This document shows, in pieces, positions 28,090 through 36,093 of a stretch of 64,000 bases of DNA. The stretch spans positions 124,001-188,000 of the forward strand of contig CAWBKX010000002.1 in assembly GCA_963789565.1 (NCBI GenBank). Reading direction: 5' to 3'. The stretch comes from CALAGB01 sp963789565 (GTDB lineage Bacteria > Chloroflexota > Chloroflexia > Thermomicrobiales > Thermomicrobiaceae). The position numbers were made by a program, and so were the translations under genes. Every line of letters begins with the position of its first letter. The first letter of the stretch is position 1. The notes beneath the pieces are model-generated. The model saw only the letters and a program-made list of their open reading frames with translations. It was not told the origin of the DNA and made no database searches.

Positions 28090-28995
28090 CTACTTTTCGA
28101 CGGCGGTCTCGTCCTCTTCCTCGTCGTCATCGTCATCATCGTCGTCAGAGTAGTCCTCGTCGGAATCCTCGTCGGACATCTCTTCAAAGCCCTCTGACTC
28201 TTCCTCGTCCTCGTCGTCATCTCTGTCGTCATCATCGTCGTCGTCATTCTCTAGGAGATCGGGCTCAAGCTCGCGGGCCATGCGTCGGGTGTCGCGCAGA
28301 TATGGGCGCGGCGCGGCGATGGTTGCCTGGCGCTGGAACGCGACGGGATACGGAGAGTCTGGATCATGCGAGATCTCACGTAAGATGATACGTGCGGTCA
28401 TGCCCGTGAGCGCCACCACATAACCCTTGAATCGGTTCCCGCTCTCGATCAACCGTATCATTCGCTGCGCGATCTTCGGCTCAAGCTGACCGAGCCGATT
28501 GCCGTGCTGATCGTAGACCGCGACGTTCTTTTCTTCGACCTGGAGCTCGACCTCATCCGCAGGAGCAAGTTGTGTGAGGATCGCATCGTCAGTTGGTCGG
28601 ATCAGGTCGGTCATGAACGTCTTGCCGACCTCCTGCACGAAAACGTTCGCCAGGACCGCATTGCCCGAGCGATGCGCCGCGGTAGCCGCCGGCGTATCTG
28701 ACGCCTTCGCGGAAATCAGTTGTTCAAGTCGACCGGCGTTGCGCTGGGCAATGACATTGGACGAATCGAGCGCGAGCGCCTGGCGGTAGACGTCGATTGC
28801 TTCATCCAGGTTGCCGGTCTCCATGAGCGCCTTGCCGAGGCGGTTCATGGCTTCGATGTCGCGCCCGTTCGCCTCGAGCAATTGACGATTGACGTCGGCC
28901 GCCGCCGCCCAATCGCCGCCAATGGCATGCTTGCGCGCCTCGTCGGCGAGCCTCCTCGCGGTTCGATTTCGTCCTTCAGGCTGATACGCTGCCAA
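28090..28995 (-). CDS. TPR protein with long acidic C-terminal tail
   Basis: 301 residues from TTG 28995 with AAGGTGG just upstream. Residues about 10-100 are tetratricopeptide-like helices (ARKHAIGGDWAAAADVNRQL; NRLGKALMETGNLDEAIDVY; QALALDSSNVIAQRNAGRLE). Residues about 130-235 form an uncharacterised domain (VAVYDQHGNRLGQLEPKIAQ; GYVVALTGMTARIILREISH). The last 55 residues are almost wholly Asp and Glu, with runs of eight aspartates. Such tails are often nucleic-acid mimics or bind basic proteins. The gene stands alone between a terminator and miaB. Confidence 0.75.
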   Translation of the reverse strand: MAAYQPEGRNRTARRLADEARKHAIGGDWAAAADVNRQLLEANGRDIEAMNRLGKALMETGNLDEAIDVYRQALALDSSNVIAQRNAGRLEQLISAKASDTPAATAAHRSGNAVLANVFVQEVGKTFMTDLIRPTDDAILTQLAPADEVELQVEEKNVAVYDQHGNRLGQLEPKIAQRMIRLIESGNRFKGYVVALTGMTARIILREISHDPDSPYPVAFQRQATIAAPRPYLRDTRRMARELEPDLLENDDDDDDDRDDDEDEEESEGFEEMSDEDSDEDYSDDDDDDDDEEEDETAVEK

Positions 28996-29033
28996 TCTCC
29001 ACCTTCTCTTTCGCGGTTCGAGACGAACCGGTC

Positions 29034-30404
29034 CTAGATGCTTGCCGGGTCGCCGGCCGTTACTTCACCAATGAGATACCAAGGGAATGATTCAGTGATT
29101 TTCACCGTGGCGTATTGGCCCTTCCAATCGCCCGGCGCATCAAAGAATACCAATGTGTTGCCACGCGATCGGCCGCGCCAGCGTCCCTTGGAAAAGCCAT
29201 CCACGAGCACATCAAGCTCGGTGCCGACGTGACGCGCATTGCGTCGCGTGCAGACTTCGCGTTGAAGCTCTTCAACGGCACGGTGACGACGCTTCTTCTC
29301 CGCCCAGGGGACTTCGTCTTCCCAGCGGTTCGACAGCGTTCCAGGGCGCGGCGAATACATCGCGACGTGCACCTTGTCGAATTCGATCTCCGAGAGCAGT
29401 TCGAGCGTGTGTTCGAATTGATCGGCGGTTTCACCCGGAAATCCGACGATGATGTCAGTCGCCAGGGTCACGCCGGGAATCGTTTCCCGAATGTATGCGA
29501 TGCGCTCGCGGTAGTAGTCCGTGGTGTAAGTTCGTCGCATCCGTCGAAGCACCTCATCGTCACCCGCCTGGATGGGTAGATTGATGTGCTCGCACAGACT
29601 TGGAAGCGCCGCGACGGCGTCGATGATGCGGTTCGACATGTATTTCGGATGAGACGTCAGAAAGCGAACTCGTTGGATGCCGTCTATAGCGTCTATGGCC
29701 GTGAGCAGGTCCGCGAGATCGGGCTGTCCGGGCAGATCGTGTCCGTAGGCGTTGACGGTTTGCCCCAGGAGCGTCACCTCAGTCACACCTCGGCGCGCAA
29801 TATCTGTCACCTCAGCGACGATATCGGACAACGCACGACTGATCTCTCGCCCCCGACGATACGGGACGATGCAATATGAGCACACGAAATTGCAGCCATA
29901 GATGATTGGGACAAACGCCGTCACCTCGGGATCGACCGACTCATCCTGGTAATAATGCGGAAGTTCGGCCAGATCGACGTCGACAGTCTCGATCTCCGGC
30001 GCGATTTCGACCAGGCGTTCGAATTCGGACGGCCCATAGAAGAGATCGACGTGCGGAAACCGCTCGGCGAGTCTGGCCTGCTGACCCGTTACCATGCACC
30101 CGGTCAATGCGATCTTGAGATCGGGTTTCTGCTGCTTCAATCGGAGAAGCGAGCCGACTTTCCCAGCCACTTTGTCTTCGGCGGCTTGACGGACGACACA
30201 GGAATTGACGATGATGACGTCGGCGGTTTCTTCCATCATGGTTGGCATGTAGCCAGCTTGGCGCAGAATTGCGGAGGCTTTTGACGACTCCGCTTCATTC
30301 ATCTGGCAACCGACCGTCCACACGAAGAATCGCTTGGCGCCATCCAGCGCAGGCTCATCGATCTGCCGATCGCGTTTTTCGTTGGTGACAGTAAGCGGAA
30401 TCAC
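29034..30404 (-). CDS. miaB: tRNA-2-methylthio-N6-dimethylallyladenosine synthase
   Basis: Radical-SAM methylthiotransferase modifying A37 of tRNAs, 456 residues, GTG at 30404 with CCGGAGG upstream. The N-terminal UPF0004 domain has its three cluster cysteines in WTVGCQMNEAES, VNSCVVRQAAEDK and LTGCMV. The radical-SAM cluster is YGCNFVCSYCIVPYRRGRE near residue 170. A C-terminal TRAM domain is visible (GTELDVLVDGFSKGRWRGRS ... GQYATVKITESFPWYLIGEV). The length fits MiaB, and the MiaB branch is favoured over RimO or MtaB by the CIVPYRRGRE context. Confidence 0.93.
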   Translation of the reverse strand: MIPLTVTNEKRDRQIDEPALDGAKRFFVWTVGCQMNEAESSKASAILRQAGYMPTMMEETADVIIVNSCVVRQAAEDKVAGKVGSLLRLKQQKPDLKIALTGCMVTGQQARLAERFPHVDLFYGPSEFERLVEIAPEIETVDVDLAELPHYYQDESVDPEVTAFVPIIYGCNFVCSYCIVPYRRGREISRALSDIVAEVTDIARRGVTEVTLLGQTVNAYGHDLPGQPDLADLLTAIDAIDGIQRVRFLTSHPKYMSNRIIDAVAALPSLCEHINLPIQAGDDEVLRRMRRTYTTDYYRERIAYIRETIPGVTLATDIIVGFPGETADQFEHTLELLSEIEFDKVHVAMYSPRPGTLSNRWEDEVPWAEKKRRHRAVEELQREVCTRRNARHVGTELDVLVDGFSKGRWRGRSRGNTLVFFDAPGDWKGQYATVKITESFPWYLIGEVTAGDPASI

Positions 30405-30510
30405 GTAAACCTCCGGAAAAGGTCGGTTCGTTTCGAACGCTCAGTATAACGTACCGAGCGGGAACCGTTGCAGCAGTCATCAAGACGTGCGACCATAACT
30501 AATCTAGTGC

Positions 30511-30649
30511 GTTGATACAACAGACTGCGGGTTGAGCCGCGTCAACGGCCCGCGTCAAGGGAAAGCGGACGACCGCGTCCGCCGGGGAAGGTTCGCAGGC
30601 AGCTGCCTGCAAGTCCGTGGCGTCGGAGGAAACACGTCCTACCGGCGCC
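30511..30649. ncRNA. Candidate structured element: cluster of strong hairpins
   Basis: The 466-base gap between miaB and the next gene (30405-30870) contains consecutive inverted repeats. They are GTTG-ATA-CAAC (30511-30521), GTTGA-GCCGCG-TCAAC (30531-30546, extendable by GCGG/CCGC), GCGGACG-ACCG-CGTCCGC (30565-30582), the 16-base palindrome GCAGGCAGCTGCCTGC (30595-30610), and an 11-bp stem with one bulge, GGCGTCGGAGG / CCTACCGGCGCC (30619-30649). No coding frame or known riboswitch signature was recognised. The strand cannot be decided from sequence alone. The rest of the gap, 30650-30740, shows nothing. Confidence 0.5.
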
Positions 30650-30741
30650 GCACTCTTCACGAGCGAATCCGCACTGGACTCACAAAGTTCAAAATCGTTT
30701 CAAGTTGACTGTACGAACATCCTGTCGCAATGCATTGGCTA

Positions 30742-30750
30742 TGCTAAACT
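30742..30750 (+). promoter_or_regulatory. Possible extended -10 promoter
   Basis: TGC-TAAACT at 30742-30750, about 120 bases before the next start codon, with no convincing -35. It is related to the other TGC-TAnAnT elements in this window. Confidence 0.35.
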
Positions 30751-30870
30751 CGCGACGCAATGAGCTGCATTTTCCTCACGGCGCGATTCGCGGTGCGGTC
30801 CCGTGGGTTGTTGCTTCGTCCATTGCTGGGGGACGTGGCGGGTAGAGCGCTTCGCGGGCAAGGGGGAGCC

Positions 30871-32211
30871 GTGACACAGCACAAATGCGGAACTTGCCGG
30901 TATTTTGAAGAGGGCGGTTTCGCCGGATCAGGTCGCTGTGGACACCCTCTGCGCAAGAACATTCAGCAAATGGTCCTCGTCCGCAAGAGCGAGCTCGCCT
31001 GTCGTACCGACTGGGCGAACGATCTGTGGGAGGGCAAAGAGGATGCCGAACCCGTACCGATCAGTAGCAGCCCCCGATTCAATCCGGAAGAGTTGAACGG
31101 TGATATCAAACGGCAGTACACCGATCGCGTGACGGCCGTGAGTGTAGCGACGGCTTCGAACTCTTCCCCCGATCGCGGGATTTCGCACGAGCGGCAAGCA
31201 CCACCGCAGCGTCCAGCCGAAGTGCGGCGAGAGACGCCCGTTGAACGAAGCGCTCCCGAGCAATCTTCGTCCGGCCCGCTGCGACACGTCGCATCCTCGA
31301 GAGTAACTGACGAACCGACCGTTGCGCCTCATCCACCTCGGATAGATCGGCCCGATCCGCACGACGTTGCCCGGCCATTCACTCCAGTCACGAGCAACCG
31401 TCCGACATCATCCAGCGCTCAGATCGAGTCCCGATCTTGGGACGCGCAACCTGAGCCGCCCAGATCTGCGCCGAGATCCGAGCCGGCACCGGAACGCCGC
31501 AATCCAACGCCATCGTTTGAACCGCCGTTATCGAGCCGCGTACCCGAAGGTCGTCCGTCGTCCCCGTCGCGCCCTCCGGTCCAACAGACCGCGGCGGAAC
31601 GCATTGCGACGCGTCACGCTGAGGCAACGGCGGCCGAACGTCCGCCTATCCGACGAGAAACATCGCCGTCGCGTCCTGTGACTGAACGGCCAACCACGCC
31701 ACCCGCTGCCCGCCCTACGTTCGGATCGGTGCCGGAGTCACGGACGCCCAGCGATGAGCTTCCGCGGGGCCGATCGGGCTGGACGGAACCGTTCGCGGTC
31801 GCCAAGCCGGAGCCGGATTCGGCACCGCCGACGGAAGATTCGCGCGCTGTTCAGGCGAAAATGCAGCCAGCAGCTGAAGCGCCCAGCGTTCCTGTGCGCC
31901 CGCCGACGACTGCTGCTCAGACATCGATGCGAGAGTGCTGTGCCACATGCCGAGATTTCAGACCCGCGGAGGGCGGCGAGCGAGGCTGGTGCAACAACCA
32001 GTACGCATTCGACCACCGTCAGATGGTGGATCGTAACGAGCTCTCTTGCCGCGGCACGATCGGCAATTGGTGGATCGCCAGTGACGATTGGTGGCTGCAA
32101 AAGGCGGACATCTCGCACCATGGGCGTCCGACGCCGATCGTCGACGATCTGCTACGGCAGCTGCTCGACAATCGCATGGCGAACGCTCGCAGGCGAGCGG
32201 GCCGAAGCTAA
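30871..32211 (+). CDS. Unrecognised protein with similar four-Cys modules at both ends of a disordered linker
   Basis: 446 residues, GTG at 30871 after AGGGGGAG; the frame is open earlier but without a ribosome site. The N-terminal module starts HKCGTCRYFEEGGFAGSGRC and ends RKSELACRTDWAND. The C-terminal module reads CCATCRDFRPAEGGERGWC and ends DRNELSCRGTIGNWW. Both share C-x2-C, a third Cys 14-15 residues on, a QM(V) helix and (S/N)ELxCR with the fourth Cys, so they look like one domain duplicated. Between them lie about 300 residues rich in Pro, Ser, Arg and Glu, probably disordered. Zinc or Fe-S binding is likely. No function can be assigned. Confidence 0.75.
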   Translation: MTQHKCGTCRYFEEGGFAGSGRCGHPLRKNIQQMVLVRKSELACRTDWANDLWEGKEDAEPVPISSSPRFNPEELNGDIKRQYTDRVTAVSVATASNSSPDRGISHERQAPPQRPAEVRRETPVERSAPEQSSSGPLRHVASSRVTDEPTVAPHPPRIDRPDPHDVARPFTPVTSNRPTSSSAQIESRSWDAQPEPPRSAPRSEPAPERRNPTPSFEPPLSSRVPEGRPSSPSRPPVQQTAAERIATRHAEATAAERPPIRRETSPSRPVTERPTTPPAARPTFGSVPESRTPSDELPRGRSGWTEPFAVAKPEPDSAPPTEDSRAVQAKMQPAAEAPSVPVRPPTTAAQTSMRECCATCRDFRPAEGGERGWCNNQYAFDHRQMVDRNELSCRGTIGNWWIASDDWWLQKADISHHGRPTPIVDDLLRQLLDNRMANARRRAGRS

Positions 32212-32326
32212 GATCGAACCGATTTGATATGCTCGTGAACGGGTCCACTTCGATCCTGTGGATGATTGAGCCGATGTCGGGGACGCGACTCGACCATCAA
32301 TCTTGGGAAGGGACACACGAACAACC

Positions 32327-33211
32327 TTGACCTCTGAGTTCGGCGAGCTGCTGCGTCACGCTCGTGCCTATAAAGGTGTGACGCTCCGGGAGGCTGAACG
32401 CGCCACGCGAATCAGCCGACACTACCTCGTGGCACTGGAGCGTGAAGAGTTTGACGATCTTCCGGCGCTGACCTATGCGCGCGGAATCGTGCGTCGCTAT
32501 GCCGAGTATCTCGGTCTGGACCCGGTCGCCGTTCTCGCTAAGTTTGAGGATATCCACGGTCAGCGGAGCGGCGGGTTCCGCGTCGTTCCGGCCATGAAAC
32601 CTCTCGACGTTCCTTCTCACTGGGCACCCAATTTTGCCATCATCGCGTTCATGGTGGTCATGTCGGCCGTCATATTTGCGTGGATGTACAGTGCCTACTT
32701 CGCACCATCCGACAGCTTGTCGACTCCAACGACCAGTGCTATCAGCGGTATCGGAACGCCCGGTACCGAAACGGCCAACGTCACCAGCACCGACGTCGGG
32801 ACACCGAGCGGCTTGATCGCCGTTGGATCGTCCGCGACGACACCCACGTCTACCGAAACGCCAGCCTCAACGCCGACTGAGCAGACGGCGACCGAGGCAC
32901 CCACGTCAGCGCCAACCACGAACCCGGCGCCGACTCAGGCTCCTCCAGCGCCGACGCCCACGCCGGCGAACACGACGCACACGTTCGCGTTTACGGCGAC
33001 ACATGACGTCTGGATCGACGCCACGGTCGACGGTAAGGCCGTGTTCTCCAACGTGCTGGCGGCGGGACAATCGAAATCCTTCACCGGACAGCATATGACA
33101 CTGAGCTCCGGCGATGCGGCCTTTGTCATCGTCTCGGTCGACGGTCAGTCTCAAGGCGCGCTTGGCACCACGTGGGACGCGAGTCAGACCTACCCGACTG
33201 GATCCCAGTAA
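32327..33211 (+). CDS. RodZ-like protein: HTH, single membrane helix, extracytoplasmic domain
   Basis: About 294 residues, TTG at 32327; a TTG at 32303 is the alternative. The N-terminal Cro/C1-like HTH_25 (GELLRHARAYKGVTLREAER and EREEFDDLPALTYARGIVRR) is typical of RodZ, which links MreB to the membrane. One transmembrane helix follows (NFAIIAFMVVMSAVIFAWMY, about 101-120), then a Thr/Pro/Ser linker with repeated TPT/APT units. The final domain resembles DUF4115 (DVWIDATVDGKAVFSNVLAA). The family is well supported; MreB is not in the window, so a cell-shape role is inference. Confidence 0.85.
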   Translation: MTSEFGELLRHARAYKGVTLREAERATRISRHYLVALEREEFDDLPALTYARGIVRRYAEYLGLDPVAVLAKFEDIHGQRSGGFRVVPAMKPLDVPSHWAPNFAIIAFMVVMSAVIFAWMYSAYFAPSDSLSTPTTSAISGIGTPGTETANVTSTDVGTPSGLIAVGSSATTPTSTETPASTPTEQTATEAPTSAPTTNPAPTQAPPAPTPTPANTTHTFAFTATHDVWIDATVDGKAVFSNVLAAGQSKSFTGQHMTLSSGDAAFVIVSVDGQSQGALGTTWDASQTYPTGSQ

Positions 33212-33228
33212 ACTCTTTGTAAGTCAGC

Positions 33229-34197
33229 TTAGGAAGATATCGGCGGGACCAATTCGTCCTCGTCCGGTTCGATTGCGTCGAGGTTAGCCGCCACCGTCTG
33301 CGACAGTTCGTAACGTGCGGGAACGAGGATCGTGATCGCGCCGGGGAGCACGTCGAGTGTGACCGGGGTCGTGCCGATCACATCGCCATCGCATTCGACT
33401 GGCGCCGGAGGTTCGCTCTCAACCACGATATGTTTGCCGGTGTACTGACGAACGTAGCTTGAACGTTCGATCCGGCCGATCGCCATGTGTGACGCGATTT
33501 CGGTCGTCGCGGCGAAGTTGGGTGGCGTGAAGACAATCACATCGAGAAGCCCGTCATCCGGACGAATTCCCCGTCCGACTTCGAACCGCGGGTCAAGCAC
33601 GAACGAACCGTTGGCGACCAGCACCATTTTGGCATCGGTCGATATTTGGCGATCGTCGACTGTGATGCGGAAAGTCCACGGTTTGCCCGATACATGTTTC
33701 AGCGCCGGGGGGACGTAGGCGAACCACGCAGCGGTCCGTTTCAGTATCGGCGCGGCGTCTTCCATCATCAGCGCGTCGAAGCCGCACCCAACCATGTGCA
33801 AAGCAATGCGGTTCTCGATCTTGATGGCGTCGATCGTTCTTGATTCCGTCGCGCCGATCAAGGCACGAGCAGCGCGACGGGTGTCAATCGGAATGTTGAA
33901 GTTGCGCGACACGACGTTTGTCGAGCCGTTTGGCACGATGGCGAGCGTGGCATTGGACCCAAGGATGCCTGCCGCCACTTCGCTTACCGTCCCATCACCT
34001 CCGACCGCGATGACGAGATCTGAGGTGCGTGCCGCCGCGCGTCCCAACCCAATGGCGTCGCCCGCTCGCAGCGTTCGCAGTATCGTCAGTGACATATGTG
34101 GGCTCAGGACCTCGCGCAGAATCGCCTCGACGTCGTCGGCACTTCGTCGACCGGTATACGTGTTGACGATGGCGGTGGCGACAGGCTTCGCGCACAT
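33229..34197 (-). CDS. Diacylglycerol kinase-like lipid kinase
   Basis: 322 residues from ATG 34197, placed 5 bases after the stop of the baeRF-like gene; a longer frame would overlap that gene and is rejected. The catalytic glycine motif AVGGDGTVSEVAAGI (about 65-79) and IVPNGSTNVVSRNF (about 90-103) are the ATP-binding loops of the DAGK/LCB5/YegS family. The normal GGDGT is intact. The last domain carries a DDGLLDVIVF segment typical of the family. It probably phosphorylates a membrane lipid and may recycle diacylglycerol. Confidence 0.87.
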   Translation of the reverse strand: MCAKPVATAIVNTYTGRRSADDVEAILREVLSPHMSLTILRTLRAGDAIGLGRAAARTSDLVIAVGGDGTVSEVAAGILGSNATLAIVPNGSTNVVSRNFNIPIDTRRAARALIGATESRTIDAIKIENRIALHMVGCGFDALMMEDAAPILKRTAAWFAYVPPALKHVSGKPWTFRITVDDRQISTDAKMVLVANGSFVLDPRFEVGRGIRPDDGLLDVIVFTPPNFAATTEIASHMAIGRIERSSYVRQYTGKHIVVESEPPAPVECDGDVIGTTPVTLDVLPGAITILVPARYELSQTVAANLDAIEPDEDELVPPISS

Positions 34198-34202
34198 CTT
34201 GA

Positions 34203-35357
34203 CTATTGCGACTCCACATTGAAGCGAAGCATGGCTCCGATAGCGCCGAACTCCGCTGCCTGTTGTTGCTGGTCCAGGCCGTTCAGGAACACGATTCTGG
34301 CTCCTTGTCGGAACGCTCCGAGCACGATGTTCGGGACGACGTTGTCGACTTGATGCAGTTCGCCGCCGCAGTAGATGCACTCGGACGTACCGGAGTGGGT
34401 CGGCAGTTGCAGCGATCCACACTGCTGACAGATGGCACCCGGATGCGCGAAGGTTCCATCCACGATGAGCGTCATGATCTGCCCACGCTGAAGGGCTTCG
34501 AGTGTGGGTGCAACTCCGGTTGCTCGCAGTTCGCCCGTTGGCGCCTGATTGCGCAGAGCTTCTATCATGCGCTCCTTTTCGTGAGCGAGCCAGCGATTGA
34601 TCACATCACAACTCTCGCTGTGAACGTCGTTGATGTTTGCTTCGGGCAAAATGCGGATGCTCCCGACGTGACGCTCACGCACGTACGGATGCAACGTCTC
34701 GACGAACCCAGCGACGACCTCGTCCGTTCCGCCTAACACCAGCAAACGGAACGGGCGGCTCTGGGCCAGGTCAAATAGCTGCGTGGCCGTCGCCTTGAAA
34801 TGAGCGCGAACATGTTCCTCGATGTGTCGTTCGTAGCGGCCCTGCGACCAACCGCCCTGGTCGTGTTGCCCAGGCACCATGTCGTCTCGTATCTCAGCGA
34901 GTTCTTCGATTCTCCCCATGTGTCCGTAGAAGATGCGTGCCTGGTCGCGCGAGATAAGACAGGTGCAGAACGGCTCCATCTGCTCACGGAGCCGAATAAG
35001 CGGCACGATATCAGGTTGACTGGAGACGCTGATACTGCTGTCGACGTCGGACGGTATTTCGAGCACTTCGAACAGATCGTCGTGTGAATTGACGAAGAGC
35101 GCGAGACCTCGACCATAGTGATCTTGTTCGTCGCGCACGAATTCGCGAATACGCTCGAGATCGGACTGCATCGCTTGCTTCTGCTCGTGATTGAAGCGAG
35201 AGTGAAGCTCTTCTTCCGCTTCGCTCAACAAGTTCTTTAGACGAATCGTGTAGTCGTCGTCGATGCGTTCTTTGTCGATTCGAAGGTAAAGACTAATTGT
35301 CGGCCACTCTGACGATTGTACGTCGCTGAGGGCCTCAATCTTGTCGCGCGTCACCAT
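34203..35357 (-). CDS. eRF1-like protein of the bacterial/archaeal baeRF group
   Basis: 384 residues, ATG at 35357 with GAGAGG upstream. The N-terminal part (ISLYLRID ... IRLKNLLSEAEEELHSRF) and middle domain (YGRGLALFVNSHDDLFEVLE) resemble archaeal peptide-chain release factor 1-type proteins found in bacteria. The FRLLVLGGTDEVVAGFVETL segment matches the RNase H-like eRF1 domain 2/3 region. A C-terminal zinc-ribbon-like pair (CQQCG ... CIYCG, about 318-343) is present. No GGQ loop is evident, so ribosome rescue or quality control is more likely than ordinary termination. It is in an operon with the lipid kinase. Confidence 0.75.
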   Translation of the reverse strand: MVTRDKIEALSDVQSSEWPTISLYLRIDKERIDDDYTIRLKNLLSEAEEELHSRFNHEQKQAMQSDLERIREFVRDEQDHYGRGLALFVNSHDDLFEVLEIPSDVDSSISVSSQPDIVPLIRLREQMEPFCTCLISRDQARIFYGHMGRIEELAEIRDDMVPGQHDQGGWSQGRYERHIEEHVRAHFKATATQLFDLAQSRPFRLLVLGGTDEVVAGFVETLHPYVRERHVGSIRILPEANINDVHSESCDVINRWLAHEKERMIEALRNQAPTGELRATGVAPTLEALQRGQIMTLIVDGTFAHPGAICQQCGSLQLPTHSGTSECIYCGGELHQVDNVVPNIVLGAFRQGARIVFLNGLDQQQQAAEFGAIGAMLRFNVESQ

Positions 35358-35432
35358 GTGAATACCTCTCAAACTCCGATGTTGACGGCGGCATGACTTG
35401 TATTGTGGATGAACGCGAGTTGAACCCGGTCT

Positions 35433-35549
35433 TTAGTCCACCTCGGCGTCGTCAGGCCCGAACACCCGCTCCACGATGTAATTCGAGAGCCAGGTGGCCG
35501 CAGCCGCGAGGACAAGGTTCAAGATGCCGCGTACGAGGTTCTTGGTCAT
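35433..35549 (-). CDS. 38-residue small membrane-associated protein
   Basis: Found by reading the minus strand. ATG at 35549 follows GAAGGGAC, and the frame ends TAA at 35433. The product reads MTKNLVRGILNLVLAAAATW then LSNYIVERVFGPDDAEVD. A single hydrophobic or amphipathic helix (about 5-26) with a short acidic tail suggests a membrane microprotein. It lies between the baeRF-like gene and a two-TM protein gene on the same strand. No family is recognised. Confidence 0.55.
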   Translation of the reverse strand: MTKNLVRGILNLVLAAAATWLSNYIVERVFGPDDAEVD

Positions 35550-35712
35550 TGACCGTCCCTTCGCTCAACTCGGAATTCCCACTATGGATTGACCGGACCG
35601 TTAATTCGGCAACGGTCTCCATTGCGCTACGCGCACAACTCCTGCCGCTAAGTATCGTCGCATTACGGCTGGAGACAGATGAGTAGATACCAGTTTAACA
35701 TGAGGTGTACGT

Positions 35713-36093
35713 CTACGGTCTGAGCCCGGTTTCCGACGTTCCAGGCCGCTGCCGCTGCTCTTCGTGCTCCCATCCGGCCACGATGCCGAGCGCGACGAGC
35801 CAGAGAACAACGACCACAAGCAACACGAGGAGATCTGCTACCGTCATTCCGCGAATGAGTCCGTGCGCCAGAAATGGAACTCGTTGCAGCGCCCAGACTC
35901 CCGGACGCGTCACTTTCTCGATCAGGTGCAGCCCACGCTCGGTGGTGTTCGGCACGGTCACGAGAATCGCGATGCGCAAGAGCAGCATAGTCACGAACAA
36001 CGTCCCAACGTTGATCAAGATCGCGCGAAGGATGCTGATCGTCTCGGGGCGGTGTCTGCTTTGGCGGGTCCGTGGCGGTCGAACCTGGCTCAC
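35713..36093 (-). CDS. Two-helix membrane protein of unknown function
   Basis: 126 residues, GTG at 36093 overlapping the coaBC stop (GTGA), so translationally coupled to it. A basic N-terminus (RPPRTRQSRHRP) precedes helix 1 (LINVGTLFVTMLLLRIAILV). A polar segment follows, then helix 2 (LLVLLVVVVLWLVALGIVAG) and a short polar tail. The layout is reminiscent of YggT-type proteins but the match is not strong enough to assign. It may be a passenger of coenzyme A synthesis only by operon position. Confidence 0.65.
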   Translation of the reverse strand: MSQVRPPRTRQSRHRPETISILRAILINVGTLFVTMLLLRIAILVTVPNTTERGLHLIEKVTRPGVWALQRVPFLAHGLIRGMTVADLLVLLVVVVLWLVALGIVAGWEHEEQRQRPGTSETGLRP

